A stretch of 64,000 nt of DNA from Spirosoma terrae. GTDB lineage: Bacteria > Bacteroidota > Bacteroidia > Cytophagales > Spirosomataceae. The stretch is from the NCBI RefSeq assembly GCF_010435915.1, contig NZ_JAAFZH010000002.1, positions 558,001 through 622,000 on the forward strand. The letters run 5' to 3'. Position 1 is the stretch's first letter. Each line of letters starts with the position of its first letter. The position numbers and the translations under genes were made by a program. Below are positions 25,895 to 35,018 of the stretch, piece by piece. The notes below the pieces were generated by a model that did no database searches, was not told where the DNA came from, and saw only the letters and a program-made list of their open reading frames with translations.

Positions 25895-26857
25895 CTATAC
25901 CGCATAAGACTGGTTGCTGGCTATTCCTGCCAGTTGCAGTGCCCCAACGGGTACGGCATCTTCGCCCAGCTTCGCTAGTAAAACCAGGGGAGCAGGCTGG
26001 AATGTTTTCATCACAAAGCGGGGCAGAGCCTGCCGAACAGCCGCCCGTAATGGCTCGCCGATTAGTGATAATCCTCCCCCCAGCACAATGGCATCCGGGT
26101 GAAACAGATGAACAACATGGGATAACCCTAGAGCGACTACTGAGCCAATTTGCTCGATCAACATTTTAGCAACCGGATCGCTGGCTTCGTAGGCTGGGTG
26201 AAGAAAGCGGGCTTCGCCACCCACTTTTCCCGCTGCATGCGCCTGCTCCACCAGCAACCGTAACGTCGAATCGGCGGGAAGCTGTGGCAGTAAGTCCCGG
26301 ATTTGTTTATCGACGGCCCAGCCCGAAATAGTCTGCTCGATGGTTTGCCCCGGCGAACCGGACGCATCGGGTGGAATAAGCCACAAATGGCCAATTTCGG
26401 CTTCTCCTGGCATTGCCCCGTGGAATAGCTGCCCGTTTTGTACCAGGCCACCACCAACGCCACTGCCCAGTGTTACGTAGAACACAGTATCGAAACTGGT
26501 TGCAACACCCCGACGAGCTTCGCCCAGTGCTGCTACATTAGCGTCGTTCTCAAGGCTAATAACGGCCGTTGGCATACGTTCCTGAAGCCAGCCCGCCAGA
26601 TCAAAGCCAGACCATCCGCCAATCTGATGAGACGTAGCAATACGTCCATGTCGCCAATCGACCGGGCCGCCGAACCCTACGCCAATAGCGTTGGGCTGTT
26701 CGGTCAGTTGGGAAAGCGTTGACTCAATTTGTGCCAGAATACCCGAGGCCCCAAGATCGGGGTTTACGGAATACCGGAAGCGTTGGTTAATGTTACCTGA
26801 TTCGTCGCTGGTGACTAATTGTAGCTTGGTACCACCGATTTCAATGCCAAGATTCAT
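25895..26857 (-). CDS. ROK-family sugar kinase without the usual zinc-cysteine motif
   Basis: A 320-residue sugar kinase of the ROK family. The N-terminal phosphate loop GIEIGGTKLQLV and the second loop VTLGSGVGGGLV are intact, and ENDANVAALGE carries the catalytic aspartate position. After the conserved GEAEIGHL motif the CxCGxxGCxE zinc site of most ROK proteins is absent; the region reads WLIPPDASGSPGQTIEQTI. It lacks a DNA-binding domain, so it is an enzyme and not a repressor. Glucose, fructose, mannose or N-acetylated sugars are all possible substrates. It is followed by a gene for an unknown secreted protein upstream on the same strand. Confidence 0.85.
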   Translation of the reverse strand: MNLGIEIGGTKLQLVTSDESGNINQRFRYSVNPDLGASGILAQIESTLSQLTEQPNAIGVGFGGPVDWRHGRIATSHQIGGWSGFDLAGWLQERMPTAVISLENDANVAALGEARRGVATSFDTVFYVTLGSGVGGGLVQNGQLFHGAMPGEAEIGHLWLIPPDASGSPGQTIEQTISGWAVDKQIRDLLPQLPADSTLRLLVEQAHAAGKVGGEARFLHPAYEASDPVAKMLIEQIGSVVALGLSHVVHLFHPDAIVLGGGLSLIGEPLRAAVRQALPRFVMKTFQPAPLVLLAKLGEDAVPVGALQLAGIASNQSYAV

Positions 26858-26896
26858 GACTGTTGGGTCGCGTTTAGGATAGGGGAGACCGGTTCT

Positions 26897-28546
26897 TTAC
26901 GATCTCCCGGATGATTTCATCGTAGCGCGACCGAGAAAAATCTCATCGCCTTTGAGTGAAATAGTTGTGTAAAAAGTATAGCCGTTCTGAACGTAACGCA
27001 TCATTACCTGCGTATTTTGATTGGGCCGGGCATACGCTTTCGTAGCAGCTACCAGAATCTGGTTGCCATTGACAATGGCCCGAACAAACGGTAAATCGCG
27101 GGTTTTGATTTGGTTGGCATTGTAGGCCACCCAGGTTTTGCCACCATCATACGAGCATTCGGTGGCTTCGTTCAGATACGTTTCTTTGCCATTGAACAAA
27201 TCGCCATGATGCTTAAATAAGCGCCACATCCCATGAATATAATGTTCGTAGCAGGCATAATTTCGATCATTCCCCAATCCTTTCTGTTGAGGATCATTCG
27301 GCGAAGGCTGATCGGGCGTAAGCTGATTATGATCGTCCCAGAATAGCACCCCATAGGCACCGGTAAACCAATAAAAAATGCTGATTCCTTCGGCTACAGC
27401 GGGAGGGGCCGGGTGCTCGGCTTTGCCACTTTTCGGGAAGTCGGCACTTTGCGTATTAAATGTCCAGTGCCAGGCGATCCGTTTTTTGGACGATAGCTTC
27501 CGGTTCACTTCCTGCTCGGCCAGTAAAGAAGCCAGCCAATGCCGGTCTGCGTCGCTGGTATGTTGAGCCGAGTAATCAAAGTCTGGGTACAGGTAGTACG
27601 TACCGGGCATCTGGAAGTCTACGTAATCGGAAAACGATTTGCCCAGAATGTCGTCGGGCATTCCCCGTTGCTTACTGGTCGCGGTATGCTTGGCTGGCAT
27701 ATTCCAGAGCCAGTCGGGCCTGACAGTATAATGTTCAGCTTTCGAGTTACCAAAGCTATTATGAGGTACCGGCGCAATAGAGCCAATTTCGGTTTGGGGG
27801 CTTACGTTGGCTTTAATCGTTTTGGCCATAAACGTATATAAATTGGCCTGCTCCTGTTGATTCCCGGCGCTGGTTCCTTCATTTTCAATATCCAGAAACA
27901 GTTTTCCGAACGTGCTCTTCCAGCCATCGCCCGAGCAGTCGCCGAAGCCATAACAGCCGCCCGCCAGGTCTGATGAAGCCTGAAATAACGTATTGCGCAT
28001 GGTTCGGGCATTAGCGGGCGGGCGATACGTAACGTCTTTGGCCAGCTCGCTATTTCGTGCCCAGCCTAGCCCGAAGGAGTTGGCAAAATAATCCTGGTAG
28101 ATAATGAGCGACCGCTGGCTGGGACGTAGCGTGCTTTTCCAGCCTTTGGGTTGATCGCCATCGACCCATATTTCTACGTTGGGCACCATCCGTGTTTGCT
28201 CGATGGCCGAAAAGCCACGCCGGAAAAGCTTGGTGCGGTCCTGCTGAACATGCAGGTTACGGCCAGCTCCACAAAATGTAACGGTTTTAGTGGCTGGCAA
28301 CGTGAAATCATCCACTACATCAATGTTATAGAAGCCTTTACGGGTAGTGGGTGTAAATCGGGATCGGGGCGTAGGGGTCAGTGCCGTTGACGTGGGTAAC
28401 GGACCTTGTAACTCAATGGCGACGGGTTCCGGTAGTTTTTGCGGAATCGAATGCCAGATACCCAGACCTGTCAGGCTTACCCCTAGCAGGGAGGCAGCTA
28501 TTTTCATAGTAGACTTCACGGTTGATCTTGATGGAATGCTGCTCAT
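26897..28546 (-). CDS. Secreted protein of unknown function, about 550 residues
   Basis: I do not recognise a family. The protein has an N-terminal hydrophobic segment (KIAASLLGVSLTGLGIW) typical of a signal or anchor, then about 500 residues rich in Trp, Tyr and Gly. An acidic stretch KLFLDIENEGTSAG and later WHWTFNTQS and FYWFTGAYGVLFWDD resemble strand-end acids and aromatic platforms of TIM-barrel glycosidases, but this is only suggestive. The C-terminal 120 residues look beta-rich (ECSYDGGKTWVAYNAN). It sits between ROK kinase and N-carbamoylputrescine amidase genes. Start choice is uncertain: ATG at 28546 or 28507 are both plausible; a GTG at 28561 is less so. Confidence 0.6.
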   Translation of the reverse strand: MSSIPSRSTVKSTMKIAASLLGVSLTGLGIWHSIPQKLPEPVAIELQGPLPTSTALTPTPRSRFTPTTRKGFYNIDVVDDFTLPATKTVTFCGAGRNLHVQQDRTKLFRRGFSAIEQTRMVPNVEIWVDGDQPKGWKSTLRPSQRSLIIYQDYFANSFGLGWARNSELAKDVTYRPPANARTMRNTLFQASSDLAGGCYGFGDCSGDGWKSTFGKLFLDIENEGTSAGNQQEQANLYTFMAKTIKANVSPQTEIGSIAPVPHNSFGNSKAEHYTVRPDWLWNMPAKHTATSKQRGMPDDILGKSFSDYVDFQMPGTYYLYPDFDYSAQHTSDADRHWLASLLAEQEVNRKLSSKKRIAWHWTFNTQSADFPKSGKAEHPAPPAVAEGISIFYWFTGAYGVLFWDDHNQLTPDQPSPNDPQQKGLGNDRNYACYEHYIHGMWRLFKHHGDLFNGKETYLNEATECSYDGGKTWVAYNANQIKTRDLPFVRAIVNGNQILVAATKAYARPNQNTQVMMRYVQNGYTFYTTISLKGDEIFLGRATMKSSGRS

Positions 28547-28600
28547 AGCGATACGTATCACCGTGAACAGGTTGTACCGCTATGAACGAAAAAGAAACGA

Positions 28601-29473
28601 CTATTCGTCAATGTACCGCCGGGTAATTGGCTGGTATGAGTCGATGCGCCGATCACGGAAGTACGGCCAGGTAGTACGGTATTTGTCCGATAGGCCTAAA
28701 TCAACCTCCTGTACGTGAATAGTTTCCTGGTCGTGAGGAGCCAGGTATAAAAGAGAGCCAAACGGATTGGAAACGAACGACCCGCCCCAGAACTGCTGGT
28801 CGGCTTCGCGTCCGACACGGTTCACCGAAACAACATGGACCCCGTTGGCAATGGCATGGCTACGCTGAATCGTTTGCCAGGCGTTATATTGCTCTGTATT
28901 CTGGGCCGCATCGGGTTCGTTGGTATCCCAGCCGATTGCGGTTGGATAAAACAGGATTTCGGCTCCCATCAGCGACGTAATACGGGCTGCCTCCGGATAC
29001 CATTGATCCCAGCAGATCAGCACGCCAATCCGGGCAAATTTGGTATCGAAGACTTTGTAGCCAAGATCGCCCGGCGTGAAATAGAACTTTTCGTAATAAC
29101 CAGGATCGTCGGGAATGTGCATCTTGCGATACTTGCCCAGATACGTACCGTCGGCATCCAGTACGGCCGTCGTGTTGTGGTATAACCCCTGCGCCCGCTT
29201 TTCGAACAGCGAGGCAATAATAACAACGCCCAGTTCACCAGCCAGTTCCCCTAAGCGCTCAGTGGTAGGGCCCGGAATGGATTCGGCCAGGCTGAAGTTG
29301 TGATGATCTTCTACATCGCAGAAATACAGCGATGTGAACAGCTCCTGCAGACAAACAATCTGAGCGCCTTTCTGAGCCGCTTCCCGAATGCCACTAATTG
29401 CTTTCTGAACGTTGGCCTCGACATCTGCCGAACAACTCATCTGCACTAAACCAATATTTACTTTTTTCGACAT
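28601..29473 (-). CDS. aguB: N-carbamoylputrescine amidase
   Basis: A nitrilase-superfamily hydrolase of 290 residues that converts N-carbamoylputrescine to putrescine in polyamine synthesis. The triad is Glu in CLQELFTSLYFC (near residue 42), Lys in KYRKMHIPDDPGYYEKFYF (near 119) and Cys in LICWDQWYPEAAR (near 156). LFTSLYFC and IPDDPGYYEKFYFTPGDLG are strong AguB signatures, distinct from the ureidopropionase paralog at 69-935. The usual agmatine deiminase partner (aguA) is not in the window. I chose the ATG at 29473 (MSKKVNIGLVQMS); an upstream start at 29494 exists. Confidence 0.93.
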   Translation of the reverse strand: MSKKVNIGLVQMSCSADVEANVQKAISGIREAAQKGAQIVCLQELFTSLYFCDVEDHHNFSLAESIPGPTTERLGELAGELGVVIIASLFEKRAQGLYHNTTAVLDADGTYLGKYRKMHIPDDPGYYEKFYFTPGDLGYKVFDTKFARIGVLICWDQWYPEAARITSLMGAEILFYPTAIGWDTNEPDAAQNTEQYNAWQTIQRSHAIANGVHVVSVNRVGREADQQFWGGSFVSNPFGSLLYLAPHDQETIHVQEVDLGLSDKYRTTWPYFRDRRIDSYQPITRRYIDE

Positions 29474-29719
29474 AGCAATTGACATAAAACCCATTTGACA
29501 CCCGATTCCTTTACTGCTTTCTTAAGTGTCAAACGGCGGATCTATCTGTTGTAGATGGAATTGACAAGGATGCCTTTTGCGCGCAAAAATAGATTATTCG
29601 CAATTGACAGCATCTAAGGCAACAAAACTCTTATCGGGTGGGTTCGGCATAAAATTGGAGTTTACAAGCGAATAGTCTTAGTTTGAGACGCCAATAGTCA
29701 ATTCATAAACTCGTTAACC

Positions 29720-30817
29720 ATGACTTCTCGTCGATCTTTTTTACATGCAGTTGCTCTGACCGGAGCGGCAACAGCCATTACGCCAAACTCCCTTTGGGCG
29801 GCTACCCGACCCGCTAAAGACAAACTAGGGGTGGCGCTGGTTGGATTGGGCTATTACAGCACCGATTTGCTGGCTCCTGCGCTTCAGAAAACCAAAAACT
29901 GTTACCTGGCTGGTATCGTGACCGGAACGCCCGAAAAGGCCGAAAAATGGAAAAAGCAATACAACATTCCTGACAAGAACATCTACACGTACCAGACGTT
30001 CGATCAGATTGCCAACAACCCGGATATCGACGTAGTGTATGTTGTTTTACCCCCATCGATGCACGAAGAATATGTAGTGCGAGCCGCTAAAGCCGGTAAA
30101 CATGTCTGGTGCGAAAAACCGATGGCCATTACGGTCAAAGAATGCCAGAATATGATCGATGCCTGCTCGAAAAATAAAGTATCGCTGGCTATTGGTTATC
30201 GACTGCAGCATGAACCCAATACGCAGGAATGGCGGAAAGGGTTACGGGATGGGAAAATCGGCAAAATTCAGATGGTTACCTGTTCCGCCGGTTATAACGA
30301 TAACCGAACTACGCACTGGAAGCAGAAAAAGGAAATGGGTGGTGGCGTAATGTACGATATGGGCGTTTACGTAGTGCAGGGAGCCCGGCTGGCCGTTGGC
30401 GAAGAGCCGATTGCGGTAACTGCTCAACAATTCACGGCTCGCCCGGAGATATACAAGAACGGGCTGGACGAAACAACGCTGGCTCAACTGATTTTTCCGG
30501 GTGGCGCCCGAGCCGCTATCCAGACTAGTTTTGGAATGAACATGAATTATCTGGACGTAGTGGGTAACAAAGGAACGCTACGGATGGAACCCTATTCGGC
30601 TTATAATGGGCAGAAAGGGTATTGGAGCAACGGTGGTAAAATCGAACATCCGTATGAAGTGCCTTCTCAGCAGGCTATGCAGATGGACGACGATGCCGCT
30701 GCCATTATGAGCAAAAAACCAATGATGGTGCCGGGAGAAGAAGGACTGCGGGATATTAAAGTGGTAGAAGCCATCTATCAGGCGGCACGTAGCGGCAAAG
30801 AAGTAAAAATCAGCTGA
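29720..30817 (+). CDS. Secreted Gfo/Idh/MocA-family oxidoreductase
   Basis: A 365-residue NAD(P)-dependent sugar dehydrogenase-like protein. The N-terminus has a twin-arginine signal (TSRRSFLHAVAL, cleavage near SLWA), so it is exported folded, like glucose-fructose oxidoreductase. A Rossmann fold follows (VALVGLGYYSTDLLAPAL), with the conserved EKPMAITVKEC block (near residue 130) supplying the catalytic-site lysine. The C-terminal GFO domain contains GGGVMYDMGVYVVQGAR. Substrate is unknown. A hairpin terminator lies 6 bp after the stop. Confidence 0.9.
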   Translation: MTSRRSFLHAVALTGAATAITPNSLWAATRPAKDKLGVALVGLGYYSTDLLAPALQKTKNCYLAGIVTGTPEKAEKWKKQYNIPDKNIYTYQTFDQIANNPDIDVVYVVLPPSMHEEYVVRAAKAGKHVWCEKPMAITVKECQNMIDACSKNKVSLAIGYRLQHEPNTQEWRKGLRDGKIGKIQMVTCSAGYNDNRTTHWKQKKEMGGGVMYDMGVYVVQGARLAVGEEPIAVTAQQFTARPEIYKNGLDETTLAQLIFPGGARAAIQTSFGMNMNYLDVVGNKGTLRMEPYSAYNGQKGYWSNGGKIEHPYEVPSQQAMQMDDDAAAIMSKKPMMVPGEEGLRDIKVVEAIYQAARSGKEVKIS

Positions 30818-30822
30818 AAAAA

Positions 30823-30854
30823 ATGGGCTTCGGTTATAAATAGCTGAAGCCCAT
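30823..30854 (+). terminator. Hairpin after the oxidoreductase gene
   Basis: A 9-bp stem, ATGGGCTTC with GAAGCCCAT, encloses a 14-nt AT-rich loop and begins 6 bp after the stop codon. The downstream T-tract is weak. Confidence 0.6.
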
Positions 30855-30992
30855 AACTAATCTGTTTCGTAGGGGTTTAGTGGGCATTGTATTTTAGTTG
30901 TATTGTATTGATGTTTGGGTTGTTTTATATAAAGTCGATTGGTATGGTTGTGAGAGCAGGGAGTTTTTGTTTATTTCGCTTGTCAACCCCAT

Positions 30993-31229
30993 ATGTGTAT
31001 GCAACCCTCCGACTTTACCGAACTTCCAGCCCAGCAGCAACTCGATACGCTCTACTTTGCTGGTGATATTCTTGCTAATCGGTACGAGGGCGATAATATT
31101 TTTCTGCTTTACAATCTCCGCGACTTCTACGTTGAGTTGCGTTACGATGCCTACAATAATCAACTGCATCAGGTGACGGCTTTTCGGAGTACCGACAAAC
31201 TGGAGCCCTATCTGCCATACCTGGCGTAA
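30993..31229 (+). CDS. Small conserved-looking protein of unknown function
   Basis: A 78-residue acidic protein, not recognised. The reading frame runs uninterrupted across codon patterns typical of the neighbouring genes, and residues 20-60 alternate as beta strands (NIFLLYNLRDFYVELRYDAYNNQLHQVTAF). An ATG six bases downstream (30999, MQPSDF) is an equally good start. It is alone between the oxidoreductase and cold-shock genes. Confidence 0.6.
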   Translation: MCMQPSDFTELPAQQQLDTLYFAGDILANRYEGDNIFLLYNLRDFYVELRYDAYNNQLHQVTAFRSTDKLEPYLPYLA

Positions 31230-31278
31230 TACGCTTTACTTATTGTCCTTACGGAAATCTTGAGTGCTACAGGTGAAG

Positions 31279-31311
31279 TTGTCCTAGACAGCAGGATGCT
31301 GTCTAGGACAA
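31279..31311. repeat. Perfect palindrome related to the 15377 element
   Basis: The 15-bp arms TTGTCCTAGACAGCA and TGCTGTCTAGGACAA enclose a 3-nt loop (GGA). The words GTTGTCC and GACAGCAGGATG are shared with the inverted repeat at 15377-15480. It lies 50 bp after the small ORF and could act as its terminator, but no T-tract follows. Confidence 0.7.
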
Positions 31312-31493
31312 ACTAATCATTGAATACAAATAGGATCTATAGAAGTTTTGGTTGTATTGAGCGTATAAGGGTGGATAATATATGAATAATTTCTTATTTG
31401 TTGGGCCGATGCAATAAATAAGTGCAGAAAAAAAACGATAGTATTTGGAAATGAGCATTATTGTGCCGTCCTTCGCCTAAATTTTAATAAACA

Positions 31494-31685
31494 ATGCAAA
31501 CAGGAACAGTAAAATTCTTTAATGAAACCAAAGGGTTTGGTTTCATTGTACCCGATGGTGGTGGTGAAGACATCTTTGTACATGCTTCTGGCCTCATCGA
31601 TCAAATCCGTGAAAACGACAAAGTGAAATTCAACGTCGAACGCGGTAAGAAAGGCTTAAACGCCGTGAATGTCGAAATAGCTTAA
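31494..31685 (+). CDS. Cold-shock protein (CspA family)
   Basis: A 63-residue single cold-shock domain, an RNA chaperone that melts secondary structure. The RNP1 motif KGFGFI (residues 14-19) and RNP2 motif DIFVHAS (near 26-32) are intact. The gene has an AT-rich, gene-free leader of more than 150 bases, as is usual for csp genes controlled at mRNA level. A strong hairpin terminator follows the stop by 26 bp. Confidence 0.95.
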   Translation: MQTGTVKFFNETKGFGFIVPDGGGEDIFVHASGLIDQIRENDKVKFNVERGKKGLNAVNVEIA

Positions 31686-31711
31686 TTGTAAGATATAAAG
31701 ACACCCGTAGT

Positions 31712-31742
31712 AAAAACATGCCATATGGCATGTTTTTTTTTG
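31712..31742 (+). terminator. Rho-independent terminator of the cold-shock gene
   Basis: A perfect stem, AAAAACATGCCAT with ATGGCATGTTTTT, is followed by an uninterrupted T run of nine or more bases. Confidence 0.9.
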
Positions 31743-31794
31743 CCCTATCAGTTTGTAGGCCCATTTTTGCAGGTAGATTATTTTAGTTAATTGC

Positions 31795-33975
31795 ATGTCT
31801 CAACCCGCATCAAATCCCTCCGGACGGAGCATCGTAGCGGCTTCTTCGCAGGAAAGCTCTGTTGAACAGAGGCTTGCCCGGCAACTTGGTTTGCAGGCTC
31901 GCTCAATAGCTGCTACTATTGACCTTCTTACTGGCGGAGCTACCGTTCCGTTTATTGCCCGATATCGAAAAGAAGCAACCGGCCAACTCGACGAAATTCA
32001 GATTGGCCAGATCAAAGAAGCCCACCAGAAGTTACTGGAACTGGATAAGCGCCGGGAGGCTATCATAAAATCAATCGACGAACAGGGAAAGTTAACCAGC
32101 GATCTGCGTCGGAAACTAGACGCGACCGATTCGATTACGGAGCTGGAAGATTTATACCTGCCCTATAAACAAAAACGGAAAACCAGAGCGTCCGTAGCGA
32201 TCGAACGAGGGCTCGAACCGTTGGCTAATCTGATCATGCTGCAACGGGAGGCCAATCTTGAACGAACGGCTCAACGCTACGTAACAGACGCAGTTCCTGG
32301 CATTGATGAGGCTCTGCAGGGCGCCCGCGACATTTTGGCTGAACGTATCAGCGAGGATGCGGATGCTCGTCAGCGGATTCGTAACCTCTTCGAACGGGAA
32401 GCGATTATTCGTTCTGTCGTAAAAAAAGGTAAAGCCGAAGAAGGTATCAAGTATAAGGATTACTACGATTTTGCGGAACCGCTACGTCGGGTTCCGTCGC
32501 ATCGATTGCTGGCCATCCGTCGGGGAGAGGCTGAAGGATTTCTGAATGTTAGTATCGGCCCCGACGAAGAAGCTGCCATTGAACGCCTGGAGCGACAATT
32601 TGTGGTTCGGTATTCAAGTGCTGCCGATTGTATGGACCAGGTAGCGTTAGCCGTTCGGGACGGGTATAAACGATTGCTAAAGCCTTCTATCGAAACCGAG
32701 TTCGACAATCTGTCGAAAACCAAAGCCGACGCCGAAGCAATTAAAATCTTTGCCGACAACCTGCGTCAGCTTTTGTTAAGTCCGCCTTTAGGACCGCAGC
32801 GGGTGCTGGCTATCGATCCTGGCTATCGGACGGGGTGTAAAACCGTATGCCTGGATGCGCAGGGTAATTTGCTGGCCGATGCGGTTTTGTACCTGTTTCA
32901 GTCGGAAGCGCAGAAGCAACAGGCCATACAGATCGTTCAAAAGCTGGTGGTGAACCATGCCATTGAAGCCATTGCCATTGGGAACGGAACGGCGGGTCGC
33001 GAAACAGAAGAGTTTATACAGAGCCTGCAATTAGGCAAGCCAATTTTTATGGTCAGTGAGCAGGGAGCATCGGTGTACTCTGCATCGGAAGTAGCCCGTG
33101 AGGAATTTCCTGATCGTGACGTTACGGTACGAGGAGCGGTAAGTATTGGCCGGCGCCTGATGGACCCGTTAGCCGAACTGGTTAAGATTGACCCTAAATC
33201 AATCGGCGTGGGGCAGTATCAGCACGATGTCGACCAAAGCGATTTGAAAAGCAGCCTGGATACGGTGGTTGAAAGTTGCGTTAATCAGGTTGGTGTGTCG
33301 CTGAACACCGCCAGTGCCTACCTGTTACGTTACGTATCGGGGTTAGGGCCTCAGCTGGCCGGGAATATCGTTACGTATCGAGCCCAGAATGGCCCCTTCA
33401 CTTCGCGGGATCAGCTGAAAAAAGTACCAAGGCTGGGACCAAAAGCATTTGAACAGTGTGCTGGCTTCCTCCGGATTGAAGGAGCAAAGAACCCGCTCGA
33501 CAATAGCGCTGTGCACCCCGAACGATACGCGGTTGTTGAACAGATGGCCTCCGATATAAAAAGCTCGGTAATTGATCTGGTTCGAAAGGCAGAACTACGT
33601 CAGCAGGTCAAGCCAGAGCGATACGTAACGGATGCGGTGGGTTTGCCCACGCTACGTGATATTCTGAACGAACTCGAAAAGCCCGGCCGGGACCCGCGCG
33701 AACAGTTATCTGTATTCGAATACGACGACCGTATTCGTTCGGTTGATGACTTGCACGAGGGTATGGTGCTGAATGGCGTCGTGACAAATATCACTGCCTT
33801 TGGGGCTTTTGTCGATATTGGCGTAAAACAGGATGGTCTCGTACACGTTTCGCAGATGGCCAATCACTACGTATCGGACCCTAAAACGGTCGTTAAAGTG
33901 TACCAGAAAGTAAGAGTTAAAGTGTTGGAGGTCGATAAGTCGCGCAAACGAATTGCGTTATCTATGAAAATTTAA
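31795..33975 (+). CDS. tex: Tex-family RNA-binding transcription accessory protein
   Basis: A 726-residue protein with the standard Tex architecture. An N-terminal helical Tex domain (about residues 25-215, FIARYRKEATGQLDEIQI) is followed by a YqgF/RuvC-like domain (about 340-470, VLAIDPGYRTGCKTV), a tandem helix-hairpin-helix (about 500-580, YVSGLGPQLAGNIV) and a C-terminal S1 RNA-binding domain (about 655-724, GMVLNGVVTNITAFGAFVDI). Bacterial Tex binds RNA and associates with RNA polymerase. It appears to be a single-gene unit between the cold-shock and NlpC/P60 genes. Confidence 0.96.
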   Translation: MSQPASNPSGRSIVAASSQESSVEQRLARQLGLQARSIAATIDLLTGGATVPFIARYRKEATGQLDEIQIGQIKEAHQKLLELDKRREAIIKSIDEQGKLTSDLRRKLDATDSITELEDLYLPYKQKRKTRASVAIERGLEPLANLIMLQREANLERTAQRYVTDAVPGIDEALQGARDILAERISEDADARQRIRNLFEREAIIRSVVKKGKAEEGIKYKDYYDFAEPLRRVPSHRLLAIRRGEAEGFLNVSIGPDEEAAIERLERQFVVRYSSAADCMDQVALAVRDGYKRLLKPSIETEFDNLSKTKADAEAIKIFADNLRQLLLSPPLGPQRVLAIDPGYRTGCKTVCLDAQGNLLADAVLYLFQSEAQKQQAIQIVQKLVVNHAIEAIAIGNGTAGRETEEFIQSLQLGKPIFMVSEQGASVYSASEVAREEFPDRDVTVRGAVSIGRRLMDPLAELVKIDPKSIGVGQYQHDVDQSDLKSSLDTVVESCVNQVGVSLNTASAYLLRYVSGLGPQLAGNIVTYRAQNGPFTSRDQLKKVPRLGPKAFEQCAGFLRIEGAKNPLDNSAVHPERYAVVEQMASDIKSSVIDLVRKAELRQQVKPERYVTDAVGLPTLRDILNELEKPGRDPREQLSVFEYDDRIRSVDDLHEGMVLNGVVTNITAFGAFVDIGVKQDGLVHVSQMANHYVSDPKTVVKVYQKVRVKVLEVDKSRKRIALSMKI

Positions 33976-34050
33976 TAGTTTGCATTAGTCAGTCGGAGCG
34001 GCACAGATGCGTTTGCCCAAACTGACTAGTGAAACCCTAATCCCATCCGT

Positions 34051-34680
34051 ATGCGTCAATGCTGGTTGCGGGGCTTATGGCGTCCCGTTCTTCTGAGCAC
34101 TTGCCTGCTTTCACTACTTACCTCCTGCGAGGTACTACGTTCCTCCGGGCCTTCTCATTCGGTTAGCCGCCGTTCTGGTTCGTCGGGCTCGGTGGCTCGC
34201 CGTACGTCAACTGGAAAAACGCCTAATCGGCCACCAGCCGTACCCGCCAAGTCGGCCGGTCGAGTGGTAGATTCGCGTACGTACGAAAATCAGTACGTAC
34301 CGGAGGTGGTTAAAATTGCCAGAACCTATACTGGTACGCCTTACCGATCGGGCGGTAACACAACCACTGGTATCGACTGTTCGGGTCTGGTGTATGCCGT
34401 TTTCAATACGGTAGGACTACGTATGCCCCGCATATCGTGGCAGCAATCGGAGGTCGGTCGCGAAGTGGAGGTAACTGATATTTTACCAGGCGATCTGATT
34501 TTCTTCGTTCCCGATAAAGGGCAGGCGGGTTATGTGTCGCACACTGGTATCGTAACGGAGGTACACGGATCGAACAATATTCGATTTATACATGCGTCTT
34601 CGTCGCGTGGTGTTCGGGAGGATAATCTGTTTGCGGATTATTTTAAGGGGCGATTTGTGAAAGCCTTGCGCCCTTTTTAG
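34051..34680 (+). CDS. NlpC/P60-family lipoprotein endopeptidase
   Basis: A 209-residue cell-wall hydrolase that cuts peptide stems of peptidoglycan. The lipobox LLSLLTSC (Cys near residue 26) marks it as a lipoprotein. A Ser/Arg-rich linker (about 30-75) leads to the NlpC/P60 domain with Cys in NTTTGIDCSGLVYAVF (near 111), His in GYVSHTGIVTE (near 164) and a third polar residue in FIHASSSRGV (near 178). It is similar to the Spr/MepS type. A perfect hairpin lies downstream. Confidence 0.93.
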   Translation: MRQCWLRGLWRPVLLSTCLLSLLTSCEVLRSSGPSHSVSRRSGSSGSVARRTSTGKTPNRPPAVPAKSAGRVVDSRTYENQYVPEVVKIARTYTGTPYRSGGNTTTGIDCSGLVYAVFNTVGLRMPRISWQQSEVGREVEVTDILPGDLIFFVPDKGQAGYVSHTGIVTEVHGSNNIRFIHASSSRGVREDNLFADYFKGRFVKALRPF

Positions 34681-34704
34681 AGCTATCGCACGAGTTATAA
34701 CCAA

Positions 34705-34740
34705 AACGAAGAAGCCGCTTTCAAAAGCGGCTTCTTCGTT
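34705..34740. terminator. Bidirectional hairpin terminator
   Basis: A perfect 16-bp stem, AACGAAGAAGCCGCTT with AAGCGGCTTCTTCGTT, has a 4-nt loop. It sits between the converging NlpC/P60 and GIY-YIG genes and can stop transcription from both sides. Confidence 0.85.
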
Positions 34741-34763
34741 TTACTACCTATGTTCGTTGACGA

Positions 34764-35018
34764 TTAGACGACTAACTGAGGGCTTTCAATGAGTTCTTCC
34801 CAATACGTACGATCTCTGTTTTTAAGCTTCATTTCTAAACTTAATGCCTCATTACGAGTAGCAAATGGACGGGTGAATTTAACTTCCCAGGGTTTGCCAT
34901 CGGCCGTAACGGGGTTTGTTTTAGCGTTATGTTGCCACAACGTAATTTTCAGATCTTTCGTCTGACCAATAAAGTACTGATCGGTCGAGGGGCTGTAAAT
35001 AATATAAACGGTATGCAT
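34764..35018 (-). CDS. GIY-YIG domain endonuclease-like protein
   Basis: An 84-residue single-domain protein of the GIY-YIG superfamily (UvrC-type nuclease fold). The VYIIYSPSTDQYFIGQTKD block is the GIY-YIG pair in its Bacteroidota form, followed by the helix with HN and the WEVKFTRPFATRNEALSLE region that ends with the catalytic-type glutamate. Small proteins of this kind are common in Cytophagales and Flavobacteria, often in several copies; their role is unproven. The gene lies 170 bp from the tRNA gene that hosts the integrated element, outside its border. Confidence 0.85.
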   Translation of the reverse strand: MHTVYIIYSPSTDQYFIGQTKDLKITLWQHNAKTNPVTADGKPWEVKFTRPFATRNEALSLEMKLKNRDRTYWEELIESPQLVV

